Assembly: GCA_002170395.1 (NCBI GenBank) | Contig: NHEJ01000006.1 | Span: forward strand, 67,472 to 131,471 | Source: Betaproteobacteria bacterium TMED82 | GTDB taxonomy: Bacteria > Pseudomonadota > Gammaproteobacteria > Burkholderiales > Burkholderiaceae_A | Length of the DNA: 64,000 bases | Direction of reading: 5' to 3' | Part shown: one piece after another, positions 37,857 to 47,008 of the stretch | How positions within the stretch are numbered: the first letter of the stretch is position 1 | How the letters are laid out: every line of letters starts with the position of its first letter | Notes under the pieces: model-generated | Seen by the model: only the letters and a program-made list of their open reading frames with translations | Database searches by the model: none | What the model was told of the DNA's origin: nothing | Position numbers and translations under genes: made by a program

Positions 37857-38491
37857 GTCCAATACTATTTGATTTTGATGGGACTCTGGCGGACACCATG
37901 TCCGATCATTTTTCCAGTTGGCGTTTTGTTTTAAAAGCTTATGGGATTCTTTTAGAAGAGCGTGACTACTATCCTTTAGAAGGTCTCGGTTTAAAGGAGG
38001 TGGCTGGAAGGTTAGTAAAGGAAAAAACGTTAAATAGTGATGAAATTAATCAGATTGTTTATAAAAAGAAACAACACTACATAACCAACTATCGGGGTAG
38101 GGTAAGATTTTTTGACGGAGTAAAAGAATTCATTTCATTACTAAACAAAAAAAATATACCCATTGCTATTGTTACTGCCGGACACTTAGATCAACTAAAA
38201 AAAACGGTGCCTGAGTCTTTTTTAAATAGGTTTAACGCTATTGTCACTGGTGATCAAGTCTCAAGAAACAAACCATTTCCCGACCCATATTTGAAGGGTG
38301 CAGAATTATTGGGTTTTAATGGTGGAGATTGTATCGCTGTAGAAAATGCGCCTCTCGGAATAAAATCGGCGAGAACTGCAGGCTGTTACTGCGTTGGAAT
38401 TTCTTCCACTGTTTCGGCGGAAGAACTAAATGATGCAGATGAAATTTACAAAACCATGAATGACATGATGGTGGCCACTCTGGCAACTTAA
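37853..38491 (+). CDS. HAD-family phosphatase, beta-phosphoglucomutase-like subfamily
   Basis: A 212-residue HAD-IA hydrolase. Motif I is LFDFDGTLADT with the two catalytic aspartates, motif II is the VTAG threonine, motif III is the lysine of RNKPFPDPYLKG, and motif IV is the acidic stretch after CIAVENAPLGIKSA. The VENAPLGI form is typical of sugar-phosphate phosphatases and beta-phosphoglucomutases. The substrate is unknown. It overlaps the DJ-1-like gene by 4 bp. Confidence 0.82.
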   Translation: MSPILFDFDGTLADTMSDHFSSWRFVLKAYGILLEERDYYPLEGLGLKEVAGRLVKEKTLNSDEINQIVYKKKQHYITNYRGRVRFFDGVKEFISLLNKKNIPIAIVTAGHLDQLKKTVPESFLNRFNAIVTGDQVSRNKPFPDPYLKGAELLGFNGGDCIAVENAPLGIKSARTAGCYCVGISSTVSAEELNDADEIYKTMNDMMVATLAT

Positions 38492-38517
38492 TTTATCATT
38501 TGCACTATTTAATTATT

Positions 38518-38928
38518 TTATTGTTTCCCCCTATTCTCCAGCCCAACCAAAAGGGGATCTCCGTTAACCCATACACCGGAATACAGTACATTTCCTTCCT
38601 CATCTTTGAGTGTACCCCAGCCGTTCTTTTCTCCATAAGCCCAAAATCCTGAAAATGATGTTGCGTCTTCTGCCGTATATTGACCCTTACCATGAGGCAA
38701 GTTGTTTTTAAACTCTCCAATGAATACGAAGCCATTAGACCTTGAATGTATTCCTAAACCAGATCGCTTCCCAGATTGCCATCTTCCAACATATTTATCT
38801 CCATCTGGCCATAAATAAGTTCCCTGTCCGTGTGGTTTGCCATTCTGAAGCTCTCCAATATAAACCGATCCATCAGCCCAGGAAAATTCCCCATTCTTAT
38901 GCTCAATTTCTTCTAGTTCATCTGCCAT
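38518..38928 (-). CDS. MORN-repeat protein
   Basis: A 136-residue protein made of five or so MORN repeats with the core Y.G....G..hG.G: VYIGELQNGKPHGQGTY, KYVGRWQSGKRSGLGI, FVFIGEFKNNLPHGKGQY and FSGFWAYGEKNGWGTL. There is no signal peptide. MORN repeats form beta hairpins and usually mediate binding to membranes or other proteins. The function here is unknown. It is divergent from the flagellin gene, whose leader starts 28 bp away. Confidence 0.85.
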   Translation of the reverse strand: MADELEEIEHKNGEFSWADGSVYIGELQNGKPHGQGTYLWPDGDKYVGRWQSGKRSGLGIHSRSNGFVFIGEFKNNLPHGKGQYTAEDATSFSGFWAYGEKNGWGTLKDEEGNVLYSGVWVNGDPLLVGLENRGKQ

Positions 38929-39005
38929 TTTCCTCAGTCTCCTCCTTAATCTGACATGTTTCTTGCTTTTATTTCAAAAGGTCAAAAATCCAATTCACAA
39001 AAAAT

Positions 39006-39010
39006 AAGGA
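39006..39010 (+). promoter_or_regulatory. Ribosome binding site deciding the flagellin TTG start
   Basis: AAGGA lies five bases upstream of TTG at 39016. The upstream in-frame ATG at 38956 has no such site and would add 20 residues before the conserved SVINTN flagellin start. This supports TTG as the true start. Confidence 0.75.
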
Positions 39011-39015
39011 AAAAG

Positions 39016-42000
39016 TTGTCAGTTATAAACACCAACCTCAAATCGCTGATTACACAAGACGCATTAAACCTTAATAACCGACATCTTTCGACGTCTATGG
39101 AAAGGTTATCGACAGGTTTCAGGATAAATTCAGCAAAAGATGATGCTGCTGGTCTCGCCATCAGCACTCGAATGGACACTCAGGTCCGAGGTTTAAGCAT
39201 GGCAATAAAAAATGCTCATGATGGAATTTCTGTAGTAAATACGGCTGAAGGAGCTATGACCGAGGTCACCTCAATGTTGCAAAGAATCCGAGAACTCGCA
39301 ATTCAAGCTGCAAATGATACTAATAGCGAAAAAGATAGAAGGTACATACAAGATGAAGTGGATCAACTAATACGAGAAATCGATAGAATTTCGGAAACTA
39401 CACAATTTAATTCCATGAATATACTTGATGGCTCGTGGGACCGTAAAGTTTTTCAAATTGGTGCTAACAAAGGGCAGACTATGAATATTTCCATAGGCAG
39501 TATGTCCTCAAAAGTTTTGGGAGTGGCGAAATCTAATGCCGCTCTAGCGGCAGAATATTACCCCCCTCCCGACCCAATTTTGGTCGGGACGACTGCCGAA
39601 GGTACACCCTCAGTACCAACGACTTTAGCATTAGAGTTTTTAAATACTTCTGGAGAAGACACTTACACATTTACACTTACTGATTCGGGCTCCGGAATTT
39701 CAAAAGCGATAAATGGCTTTTCCGTAGACTTAACTAATGGATTCAGTAAGCAAAGCTTTGTGGACAGAATAAATTTAGCTCTTGCCTCAGCGCAAACAGA
39801 TACTCTCATTACCGCTACTACTCAAATGACTAGTACTGGTACAAGTTCACTAGATATCACTCAAGCAACAAACTTTGATAAAACTCAGTTTTCGATTTCT
39901 CTGGACGGTGGGGCAGCCGTACAAGTTGATATCAGGCAAAATCTTACCTCGTTACCGGGGGTCGATTCAAGTAGCATTACACAAACAAATATTATTCAAG
40001 TAATGCAAGATGAATTACAAAGATTATTTGACGATCGAATTACAGTCAGCTCCGCTAACGGATCCCTCACTGTAAACGATGAAGAGGGCCGAAGGTTGAA
40101 AGTTAGTCAAGGTATTGGAAATGGATTTTTATTTGGCACTGACGCTGTAAATTGTGGCCCCCTGATTGCTAGAGAAACTACCAGAAATAATATATCAGTT
40201 AATTGGAAAGAAAATACACTAATAGTTACTAACTCAGCTGGGGCAAAAACTTCTTTGACTGGTTATGAAGCTTCAGCAAATAGTCAAATTCTTTTAGATA
40301 TTGTGCTTGATGAACAGGTTGACGGCCTTTATGATCCGATACTCTTAGCAACGTCAAGCACTACTGCTCTACCTACCGATCCATCAGCAACCTTTACTGG
40401 TATTACCGAGCAAAGTGAATTGTCTATTGCATTTGCCGACAGAACTGGTGATGGGAGTTCGGCAGAGTACTCCTTTAAAATTACTAATGGGCAAGGAGAT
40501 ATTTATGCGGATTTATCGAGTGCAAGCGGTTTAGACGTATTTAAAACTATTTCAAATGCCTCAATAAAGGATAGTGTGCTGTCTGCTCTATCTGTTGGAA
40601 TAGCCAATCTTGCACAGACTGATAGTAGTTTTGATACCTCAGAGTGGGATGTAAGCGTTAATGAAAACCATTTATTAATTAAAAATGTCAAGGGTAGAGC
40701 AATTGCCATCGAGAGTTTTAGTAGCTCATCTGGTTACATGACAGTGACCCCAATCAATGAACCGGGAGCATCAAATATCTTAGCTGATAAAAATGCTTAC
40801 TACTCCGAAACCAGGCTGAAAGTTAATACTGGTGCTTTTGGATTAGATTATTCTGCGGCAAACACTGATAGGTTTACCTTTACGGTAGATGGCGTCAGTA
40901 ATTCTGCAAATATCACGATTAACGTAAATGGCTCAGCTACTAATGGAGGACTCACAAGCGGTCCTCAATTTGCTTCTGTTATTCAAACCGCTCTTAGAGC
41001 GTCCGACATAAGCGTTAGAGATCCAAATAATGGAAGCGCCATAACAGCAGCCGACTTATCAGATATCCGAGTAACTTACGATGCAGATTCTGCTGAATTA
41101 GTTCTTCGCGATCCAGCAGGTAGAGCCCTTGGCTTTGGATTTGACTCATCTGCTAACTCCCTTTGTAACACTAATTTAATTCTATTAGATAGCTTTGTAA
41201 CTGGCCCACCAAACAAAATGTATTCCGTAAATTTAACCTCTTCCGTAGCGCAAGGTGATGTCTACAATTCAACAGCTGTAACAATTGATTTCAGCACATC
41301 TGATATTGCATTTAACTTACAAGTAAACGGTAAATATCTAGATGGGGAATCGCTATCCTCTGGGTCTGCACTTTTATCAACAAATGTTATCAATTGGAAT
41401 GCAGAGTATCCCTTCGGATCTTCCACTCTTAAAACAAAACTTGATGACCTGATGACGACACTCAACGCAGTGCACCCTAGAGATGTTTTTGAATATTCTT
41501 TTTTTGGAAATACATTGACTATTTTCCAAAGAGATGGAGGCGAAGTTATATTAGGTGGATATGTATCTGGAGATAGCCATAGAAAACTCACAGCGGAAAT
41601 CTCCCCAGCGCCAGGACAAGGAGAAAAAACATCATTTATTTTCCAAGCACATACCGTCTCACAAGCTGCTACTGCTCAAGGAACTGCAGCGCTCGAAACG
41701 ACAGCGACTCTTAATCTTGAAGGAGATGACATTTATTCGCTCAAGCTATCTGATAGCTTAAATACTTATTCATTAGAGAATGTAACTATTGACATAAGTA
41801 ATGCAAAGAGTGTCGAAAACTTTTTGCAAGTGTTAGAAGAGAGTCTTTTCACTTCCGCAATCAAACCAACAATGGATTTGGACGGGAATATCACTTTTAC
41901 GAGAAAAGACGGTGGGAAAATTATTCTTCAGGAATTTACTTCGGCAACAAACCGAAGAGGTGCTTGGACTCCAAGCCCTGGTCAAGGAGATCAAGTAGCC

Positions 42001-42426
42001 TTAGATGGAAAAGGAGTAGTGCAAAACGAAAAATTTTCTTATTCCTCAGGAATGAGTGCTTCTGCTTCAGATACAAAAAATACATTTGTTCCAATTGGAG
42101 ATGATGCAAATCTTGCAGTGTTAAATATTTCCGTTTCAACGCAGAGTGATTCAGAGTTAGCTTTGAAAGCAGTAGACTATGCGCTTGATTACGTTGCTGC
42201 CGAGAGATCTAATCTCGGAGCCATTCAGAACCGTTTAACTCATACAATAGATAACTTATCCAATATTGTTACAAACACTCAAGCATCTAGGAGTAAGATA
42301 CGGGATACTGATTATGCTAAAGAAACAACTGAACTAACCAGAACACAAATTATTCAGCAAGCTGCTACTGCCATGCTAGCCCAAGCAAACCAATCTCCCC
42401 AAATGGTTTTACAACTTCTACAATAA
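39016..42426 (+). CDS. fliC: Giant flagellin
   Basis: Flagellin, the filament subunit, exported unfolded by the flagellar secretion system. It has about 1136 residues against 270-500 for most flagellins. The N-terminal D0/D1 starts VINTNLKSLITQDALNLN and continues with LSTGFRINSAKDDAAGLAI. The C terminus has the matching helix ending RTQIIQQAATAMLAQANQSPQ and LLQ. The extra length is the variable centre. A diverged segment with a hydrophobic strand and G(R/G) recurs six times there, roughly at 40063, 40213, 40668, 41095, 41509 and 41884, reminiscent of the flagellin IN motif. The TTG start at 39016 is supported by AAGGA. No other flagellar genes are nearby. Confidence 0.95.
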   Translation: MSVINTNLKSLITQDALNLNNRHLSTSMERLSTGFRINSAKDDAAGLAISTRMDTQVRGLSMAIKNAHDGISVVNTAEGAMTEVTSMLQRIRELAIQAANDTNSEKDRRYIQDEVDQLIREIDRISETTQFNSMNILDGSWDRKVFQIGANKGQTMNISIGSMSSKVLGVAKSNAALAAEYYPPPDPILVGTTAEGTPSVPTTLALEFLNTSGEDTYTFTLTDSGSGISKAINGFSVDLTNGFSKQSFVDRINLALASAQTDTLITATTQMTSTGTSSLDITQATNFDKTQFSISLDGGAAVQVDIRQNLTSLPGVDSSSITQTNIIQVMQDELQRLFDDRITVSSANGSLTVNDEEGRRLKVSQGIGNGFLFGTDAVNCGPLIARETTRNNISVNWKENTLIVTNSAGAKTSLTGYEASANSQILLDIVLDEQVDGLYDPILLATSSTTALPTDPSATFTGITEQSELSIAFADRTGDGSSAEYSFKITNGQGDIYADLSSASGLDVFKTISNASIKDSVLSALSVGIANLAQTDSSFDTSEWDVSVNENHLLIKNVKGRAIAIESFSSSSGYMTVTPINEPGASNILADKNAYYSETRLKVNTGAFGLDYSAANTDRFTFTVDGVSNSANITINVNGSATNGGLTSGPQFASVIQTALRASDISVRDPNNGSAITAADLSDIRVTYDADSAELVLRDPAGRALGFGFDSSANSLCNTNLILLDSFVTGPPNKMYSVNLTSSVAQGDVYNSTAVTIDFSTSDIAFNLQVNGKYLDGESLSSGSALLSTNVINWNAEYPFGSSTLKTKLDDLMTTLNAVHPRDVFEYSFFGNTLTIFQRDGGEVILGGYVSGDSHRKLTAEISPAPGQGEKTSFIFQAHTVSQAATAQGTAALETTATLNLEGDDIYSLKLSDSLNTYSLENVTIDISNAKSVENFLQVLEESLFTSAIKPTMDLDGNITFTRKDGGKIILQEFTSATNRRGAWTPSPGQGDQVALDGKGVVQNEKFSYSSGMSASASDTKNTFVPIGDDANLAVLNISVSTQSDSELALKAVDYALDYVAAERSNLGAIQNRLTHTIDNLSNIVTNTQASRSKIRDTDYAKETTELTRTQIIQQAATAMLAQANQSPQMVLQLLQ

Positions 42427-42442
42427 TGCATTTGAAGAATCA

Positions 42443-43147
42443 TTACTGGGCCGTTAATTGAAGTAACTGCTTCGGAAGTAAAATAGAGGTAGTTGAACAA
42501 TCATGAAACCCGTATTTATTAAGAAAATCAGTTTCTGGCGGATAAACAATCAGATACTTATTTAATTTCTTTTGAGCACCAAAATTGAAAACGTTTGCAA
42601 CACCTTTTTCAATTCCCTCGAAATCATCTAATAAAATAACCGCATCATCAGTTAGTAGTTTTTCTATTAAAGGAAAATCATCAGCTTGAAGACGTCCATC
42701 AACATGCATCATTTCAAAATCCTTCAGCCCCTGATTCTGAATTGCTCGAAACATATCCGTACTAGAAGTTTTAGGGTAACAAATAACCTCTGAACTAACG
42801 GGTAAATCTAATTTGATATCATTAGATAAATCACATGTATGTATGGACGTTTTTGATAAAGCTAAATCAGAACCATGAGCGATCGCGTAGGTAGATTTCC
42901 CAATAAATGTACCTACTTCTAAAACTTTTTTTGGCATGAAGTAATTAGAGGCACTTAGTAAACACCAGGCACTAGAAGTCGTAATTGAGCCGGTATTATA
43001 CTCGGCACCAGACCTCAACGCGTCAAGCTTTTTTAGTTCATTAAAAAAATTATCTCTATTACCATAGAGTTCATGTAACGATTTCTCAAAAATTTTTTTC
43101 CAAATCACTTCACTCATTATTTTGTAAGATAAGTAAACGGGTACCAT
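42443..43147 (-). CDS. Class I SAM-dependent methyltransferase
   Basis: A 234-residue methyltransferase with the SAM-binding motif VLEVGTFIGKSTYAIAHG and a second acidic loop HTCDLSND. The later motif DFEMMHVDGR and AVILLDDFEG fit the caffeoyl-CoA O-methyltransferase-like group (Methyltransf_24). The substrate is unknown; position next to flagellin and sugar genes suggests a sugar or protein target. ATG 43147 is preferred because AGGAAG precedes it; an in-frame ATG ten codons later is the alternative. It converges on the flagellin gene with a 16-bp gap. Confidence 0.75.
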   Translation of the reverse strand: MVPVYLSYKIMSEVIWKKIFEKSLHELYGNRDNFFNELKKLDALRSGAEYNTGSITTSSAWCLLSASNYFMPKKVLEVGTFIGKSTYAIAHGSDLALSKTSIHTCDLSNDIKLDLPVSSEVICYPKTSSTDMFRAIQNQGLKDFEMMHVDGRLQADDFPLIEKLLTDDAVILLDDFEGIEKGVANVFNFGAQKKLNKYLIVYPPETDFLNKYGFHDCSTTSILLPKQLLQLTAQ

Positions 43148-43170
43148 TTTAGCTTCCTTTATAAAAAAGT

Positions 43171-44643
43171 TTAATCCATAAGACGTCTTAAAAGCTCATC
43201 TTGCAGCAATGGGATATTGCCGATTCTTGAAACTTGTAGTCCCGCACCCACTGCACCCAAATAACTGGACTCAGAAATAGATGCTCCAGCTCCCCTCGAC
43301 AGGACAGCAGTAGCCAATAAAGCATCGCCAGCTCCCGCTACGTCAACGGGATTATAATTCATAGCAGGGAGGGAAAAAGTTTTAAAGCGTGGGCTGGAAG
43401 TGAGAACAATAAGACCCTCAGCACCCAATTTTACTATTAAATTCTTGCTCTTGCTTTTTTCTAATAATATATTTGAAACATTTTGTAGGCCAAATTTAAA
43501 GTCATTAACTGCTAGTCTAACTTCCCGCTCTGTGGCAGAAAGTAAGTCAGCCTGAGAGTAGCGCGAAATATCCCCAATTTGAGAGGAGGCCTGACTATCA
43601 GCGTAAAATCTTATATTCTTGTGAATGCAGGTTTCCATTGCTTGTTTTATAAATCGATCTGGCAAGCAACCATAATTAAAATCAGAAAAAATCACTAGGT
43701 CAACTGTATCGATTATTGAAATAAATTTATGTAACATTTCATTTACTTTCTCGTCAGCTACATCATGTGATCTCAAATGACTTACTCGAAGCATCGTCTT
43801 CTGATCAGCTCTAAACCGTTGCTTTTTAATTGTAGGCCTACTCTCATCAACAATAAAGGTAGGCACGACACCATAATTTCTGAGTGATTTTTCAGCATAG
43901 TCGGCTGTGTCATCTCGACCCACAACACTCAAAAATTTTGCTTCAGCTCCAAGCCCTACGAGATGGGCAGAAACAATACCAGCTCCCCCAATGAACGTCT
44001 TCGTATCTATTGGAGAAACCACGATAGTTGGATCTTCTTGGGACATTCCTAACGGTTCACAGTAAACATATTCATCTATGATTAAATCACCGATAACTAA
44101 AACTCTAAGATCAGAGAATTTACTCACCACACCTCTCAAGGCCTTGAGAGAAATTTCGTTTTGATTTAGAAATTTATAATCGTGCTCGAGGGAATATTTA
44201 TTCGGCTCCAAAAACTCTCTTCTAATCAAGCTTCTTGTGGAGAATTTCGCCTCTCCGGAGCTGAAGATTAGCTTACCCCCAAAAGAATCTAATACTCTCT
44301 TCTCTGGATTATCGATATTCTTAAACTCGCGACCTTTAACCACGTACGCTGGCTGCAAATGTAAAAGCGTATTTTTAAGTTCATGCTTAGAGATTTTTAT
44401 AACTTCGTCAACAGCCTCTAAACTAACCAAGCCAGACTCTCTATCCTTGAAATTCACAAAGACTCCAGGTGTGTCATCTTCAAATAAACCAATAATTAAC
44501 TTTTCTCCAAAGCTTTTTGCAAAATTTAAAAGTCGCAGGTGCCCAGAATGAACCAAATTGAAATTGCCAGATACAAAAACTAGTTGGGCTTTGCTCAGAC
44601 TGCCTTTGGTTTTACCCGAGGAATTATTTAAGGTACTATTCAT
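43171..44643 (-). CDS. HldE-like protein with reversed domains: nucleotidyltransferase then PfkB sugar kinase
   Basis: A 490-residue two-domain protein. The N-terminal part (to about residue 165) is a cytidylyltransferase-like nucleotidyltransferase with GNFNLVHSGHLRLL (HxGH motif). From about residue 175 comes a PfkB/ribokinase-type kinase: VIGDLIIDEYVY, the IGGAGIVSAHLVGLGA sugar site and the DVAGAGDALLAT catalytic motif. HldE of LPS heptose synthesis has the same two domains but in the opposite order. It probably phosphorylates a heptose (or similar sugar) phosphate and activates it with a nucleotide. The gmhA-like gene at 46408 supports a heptose role. Confidence 0.82.
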   Translation of the reverse strand: MNSTLNNSSGKTKGSLSKAQLVFVSGNFNLVHSGHLRLLNFAKSFGEKLIIGLFEDDTPGVFVNFKDRESGLVSLEAVDEVIKISKHELKNTLLHLQPAYVVKGREFKNIDNPEKRVLDSFGGKLIFSSGEAKFSTRSLIRREFLEPNKYSLEHDYKFLNQNEISLKALRGVVSKFSDLRVLVIGDLIIDEYVYCEPLGMSQEDPTIVVSPIDTKTFIGGAGIVSAHLVGLGAEAKFLSVVGRDDTADYAEKSLRNYGVVPTFIVDESRPTIKKQRFRADQKTMLRVSHLRSHDVADEKVNEMLHKFISIIDTVDLVIFSDFNYGCLPDRFIKQAMETCIHKNIRFYADSQASSQIGDISRYSQADLLSATEREVRLAVNDFKFGLQNVSNILLEKSKSKNLIVKLGAEGLIVLTSSPRFKTFSLPAMNYNPVDVAGAGDALLATAVLSRGAGASISESSYLGAVGAGLQVSRIGNIPLLQDELLRRLMD

Positions 44644-44712
44644 AAATCAATTATATATGGCAAAGGTTAGCAAATTCTTCCTAAGGCAGAAATAATTCAG
44701 TTTGATGTACTC

Positions 44713-45423
44713 TTGCTTGCTGCAGGCTTTGGTAAAAGACTGCTGCCGATAACCCAATGCATTCCAAAATGTTTAGTTCCAATCAATGGTCGGCCACTAC
44801 TTGAATACTGGTTAGAGCTCCTTACAAAATTTAACCATCGAGGACATATCTATATCAATACACATTATCTTCATGGGCAGGTAAGAGATTTTATTAGTAA
44901 CCGGCACACTAAGAAACAAATTACCATTATTAATGAAGTTGAATTACTTGGAACCGCTGGAACGTTGTGCGAACTTAGCCCTAAATTAACCTGTGATAAC
45001 CTCTTATTAGTTCATGCCGATAATCTGAGCCTCTTTAATCTATCAGAGTTTTTCCTAGCTCATAAAAATCGTCCTTCCAAATGTCAAATGACCATGATGA
45101 CCTTTGAAACAGATACTCCCCAATCCTGTGGAATAGTTGAATTAAACGAAAATCAAATTTTGATAGGCTATGAGGAAAAGCCAATAAACCCAAAATCACG
45201 TTGCGCTAATGCAGCTGTATATTTTCTCGATAGAGTTGCACTCGAAAAAATCAAATCGCTGGAAAGTCCTTTTGAGTTCAGTGTTGACATTGTTCCAAAA
45301 TTTATCGATAAAACTTACATTTGGCAAAATTTAATTTATCATAGGGATATCGGAACGCCGGCTTCTTATAATATAGCGGGAAGAGAATTTCCTGATATTT
45401 ATAAAACATTTTATGAGACATAA
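44713..45423 (+). CDS. Sugar-phosphate nucleotidyltransferase (HddC/RmlA-like)
   Basis: A 236-residue NTP-transferase that joins a sugar phosphate to a nucleotide. It has LAAGFGKRLLPI (G-x-G-x-R nucleotide site), P.CLVPINGRPLLEYW, HADNLSLF and the later GYEEKPINP lysine. It resembles HddC-type guanylyltransferases for heptose. The TTG at 44713 cuts into the first beta strand; the frame continues upstream to QFDVLLLAAG. An ATT at 44695 with AAGG eight bases before it could be the real start. It is divergent from the HldE-like gene. Confidence 0.8.
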   Translation: MLAAGFGKRLLPITQCIPKCLVPINGRPLLEYWLELLTKFNHRGHIYINTHYLHGQVRDFISNRHTKKQITIINEVELLGTAGTLCELSPKLTCDNLLLVHADNLSLFNLSEFFLAHKNRPSKCQMTMMTFETDTPQSCGIVELNENQILIGYEEKPINPKSRCANAAVYFLDRVALEKIKSLESPFEFSVDIVPKFIDKTYIWQNLIYHRDIGTPASYNIAGREFPDIYKTFYET

Positions 45424-45444
45424 TTTTTAACTGAAATTTAGCAT

Positions 45445-46395
45445 ATGAATATTCTTGTTACAGGCGGATGCGGTTACAAAGGAACTGTGCTTGTTCCCAA
45501 GCTTTTAAACGATGGTCATCATGTTACGGTTGTTGATTTAATGTGGTTTGGTAATTACTTAGAAAGTAACAGCAACTTAAAAATTAAACGACTAGATGTT
45601 AGAGAAATAGACAAAATCCAATTGGATAACATAGATGTAATAATTCATTTAGCCTCTGTTGCAAATGATCCTTGCGCAGAGCTTGATGCTCGATTATCCT
45701 GGGAAATCAGCTGTCTATCTACTATGCAACTCGCAAGTAAAGCCTCTGTTAATGGCGTAAAGCAGTTTATTTATGCTTCATCAGGAAGTGTATATGGCGT
45801 CAAACAAGAAAAACAAGTCACAGAAGAATTGACACCAGTCCCAATTTCAGAATATAACAAAGCTAAAATGGTCGCTGAACGGGTCTTGCTAAGCTATGCA
45901 CCTCAAATGGCAATTCAAATAATTCGTCCGGCAACCGTTTGTGGACTTTCCCCCAGAATGCGTTTAGACGTCTCAGTGAATATGCTAACAATGCAGGCAA
46001 TAAATAAGGGGGAAATAACTGTTTTCGGAGGTGATCAAACGAGACCTAATATTCATATTCAAGACATCACTGATATTTACCTTCACATGTTGAAAAACCC
46101 CAATCTAGTGGGAATTTTCAATGCCGGCTTTGAAAATTTATCAATAAGTACAATTGCCGATTTGGCGGCGGAAAATTCTGAGGCCAAGATAAAAACATTA
46201 GCCTCAAATGACCCCAGATCTTATCGAATAAACTCAGACAAATTGTTAAAAACAGGATTTAATCCGAGGAAAAATGTAGGTGATGCGATTGCAGAATTGA
46301 AACTTGCTTTTAAAGAAAATAAGTTACAGGATAAAGAAGAGTTCTACAATCTGAAATGGATGACTAAAACAATCTTTAAAACATCTCAATCATAA
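45445..46395 (+). CDS. NAD-dependent sugar epimerase/dehydratase
   Basis: A 316-residue extended SDR enzyme acting on nucleotide sugars. The NAD motif is VTGGCGYKGTVLVPKL. The catalytic serine region is YASSGSVYG and the YxxxK pair is in SEYNKAKMVAE. FGGDQTRPNIHIQDITDIYL marks the substrate domain, as in UDP-glucose 4-epimerase relatives. The specific substrate is unknown. It follows the nucleotidyltransferase by 21 bp and precedes the SIS isomerase by 12 bp, so it belongs to one run. Confidence 0.85.
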   Translation: MNILVTGGCGYKGTVLVPKLLNDGHHVTVVDLMWFGNYLESNSNLKIKRLDVREIDKIQLDNIDVIIHLASVANDPCAELDARLSWEISCLSTMQLASKASVNGVKQFIYASSGSVYGVKQEKQVTEELTPVPISEYNKAKMVAERVLLSYAPQMAIQIIRPATVCGLSPRMRLDVSVNMLTMQAINKGEITVFGGDQTRPNIHIQDITDIYLHMLKNPNLVGIFNAGFENLSISTIADLAAENSEAKIKTLASNDPRSYRINSDKLLKTGFNPRKNVGDAIAELKLAFKENKLQDKEEFYNLKWMTKTIFKTSQS

Positions 46396-46407
46396 GTATC
46401 TTTAAAC

Positions 46408-47007
46408 ATGTTGCCATTTAAAAACACTGCAGAAAATTATTTTTCAAGACTATCAGATATGACGAAATGCATACCGTTAGATTCGGTAGAAGAGTTAGCT
46501 CGAGCGATGTTTGGAAGCATATCAGAGAAAAAAAGTCTCTTTATCTTTGGAAACGGAGGCTCTGCAGGAAATGCAGCGCATATGGCTAATGATTTTTTGT
46601 ACGGTGTCTCGAAGGAAGTTGGGTGCGGTTTAAATGTTCATGCTTTGACTAGTAACGTATCAGTCCTCACATGTTTAGCAAATGATGAAGGATATTCCAG
46701 TATTTTCGCTAACCAACTCGCTGTGCATGCTAAATCTGGAGATATAGCTCTGGCTTTAAGTGGCAGTGGCAACTCTGATAATATTGTTAATGGTCTAAGG
46801 TGGTGCAAAGACCATTCTATACGCACTTTCGCTATATTAGGATATGACGGTGGTGTTGCTAAGTCTATTGCTGACTGTCCAATCCATATTCCAGTCAACG
46901 ATATGCAACTTTCAGAGGATTCCCAACTTATTATTGGTCACATGATAATGCAATGGTTTTATTTGAATAAGGCTGAATTCGTCAGACAATTTAGAAAATC
47001 AAATTAG
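46408..47007 (+). CDS. gmhA: SIS-domain phosphoheptose isomerase-like protein
   Basis: A 199-residue sugar-phosphate isomerase of the GmhA family, which turns sedoheptulose 7-phosphate into D-glycero-heptose 7-phosphate. Motifs: FIFGNGGSAGNAAHMANDFLYG at about residues 45-68, SGSGNSDNIVNG, and the C-terminal SEDSQLIIGHMIMQWF. The GNGGSA and SGSGNS phosphate loops are as in GmhA. With the HldE-like protein it forms a heptose-activation pair. The symbol is by family; the exact sugar is inferred. Confidence 0.82.
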   Translation: MLPFKNTAENYFSRLSDMTKCIPLDSVEELARAMFGSISEKKSLFIFGNGGSAGNAAHMANDFLYGVSKEVGCGLNVHALTSNVSVLTCLANDEGYSSIFANQLAVHAKSGDIALALSGSGNSDNIVNGLRWCKDHSIRTFAILGYDGGVAKSIADCPIHIPVNDMQLSEDSQLIIGHMIMQWFYLNKAEFVRQFRKSN

Positions 47008-47008
47008 A

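Noticed and set aside
38956..39015. Flagellin start at ATG 38956
   Set aside because: It lacks a ribosome site and adds residues before the conserved N terminus; TTG 39016 fits better.
41936..42139. Open frame opposite the flagellin 3' region
   Set aside because: Antisense shadow with low-complexity leucine content.
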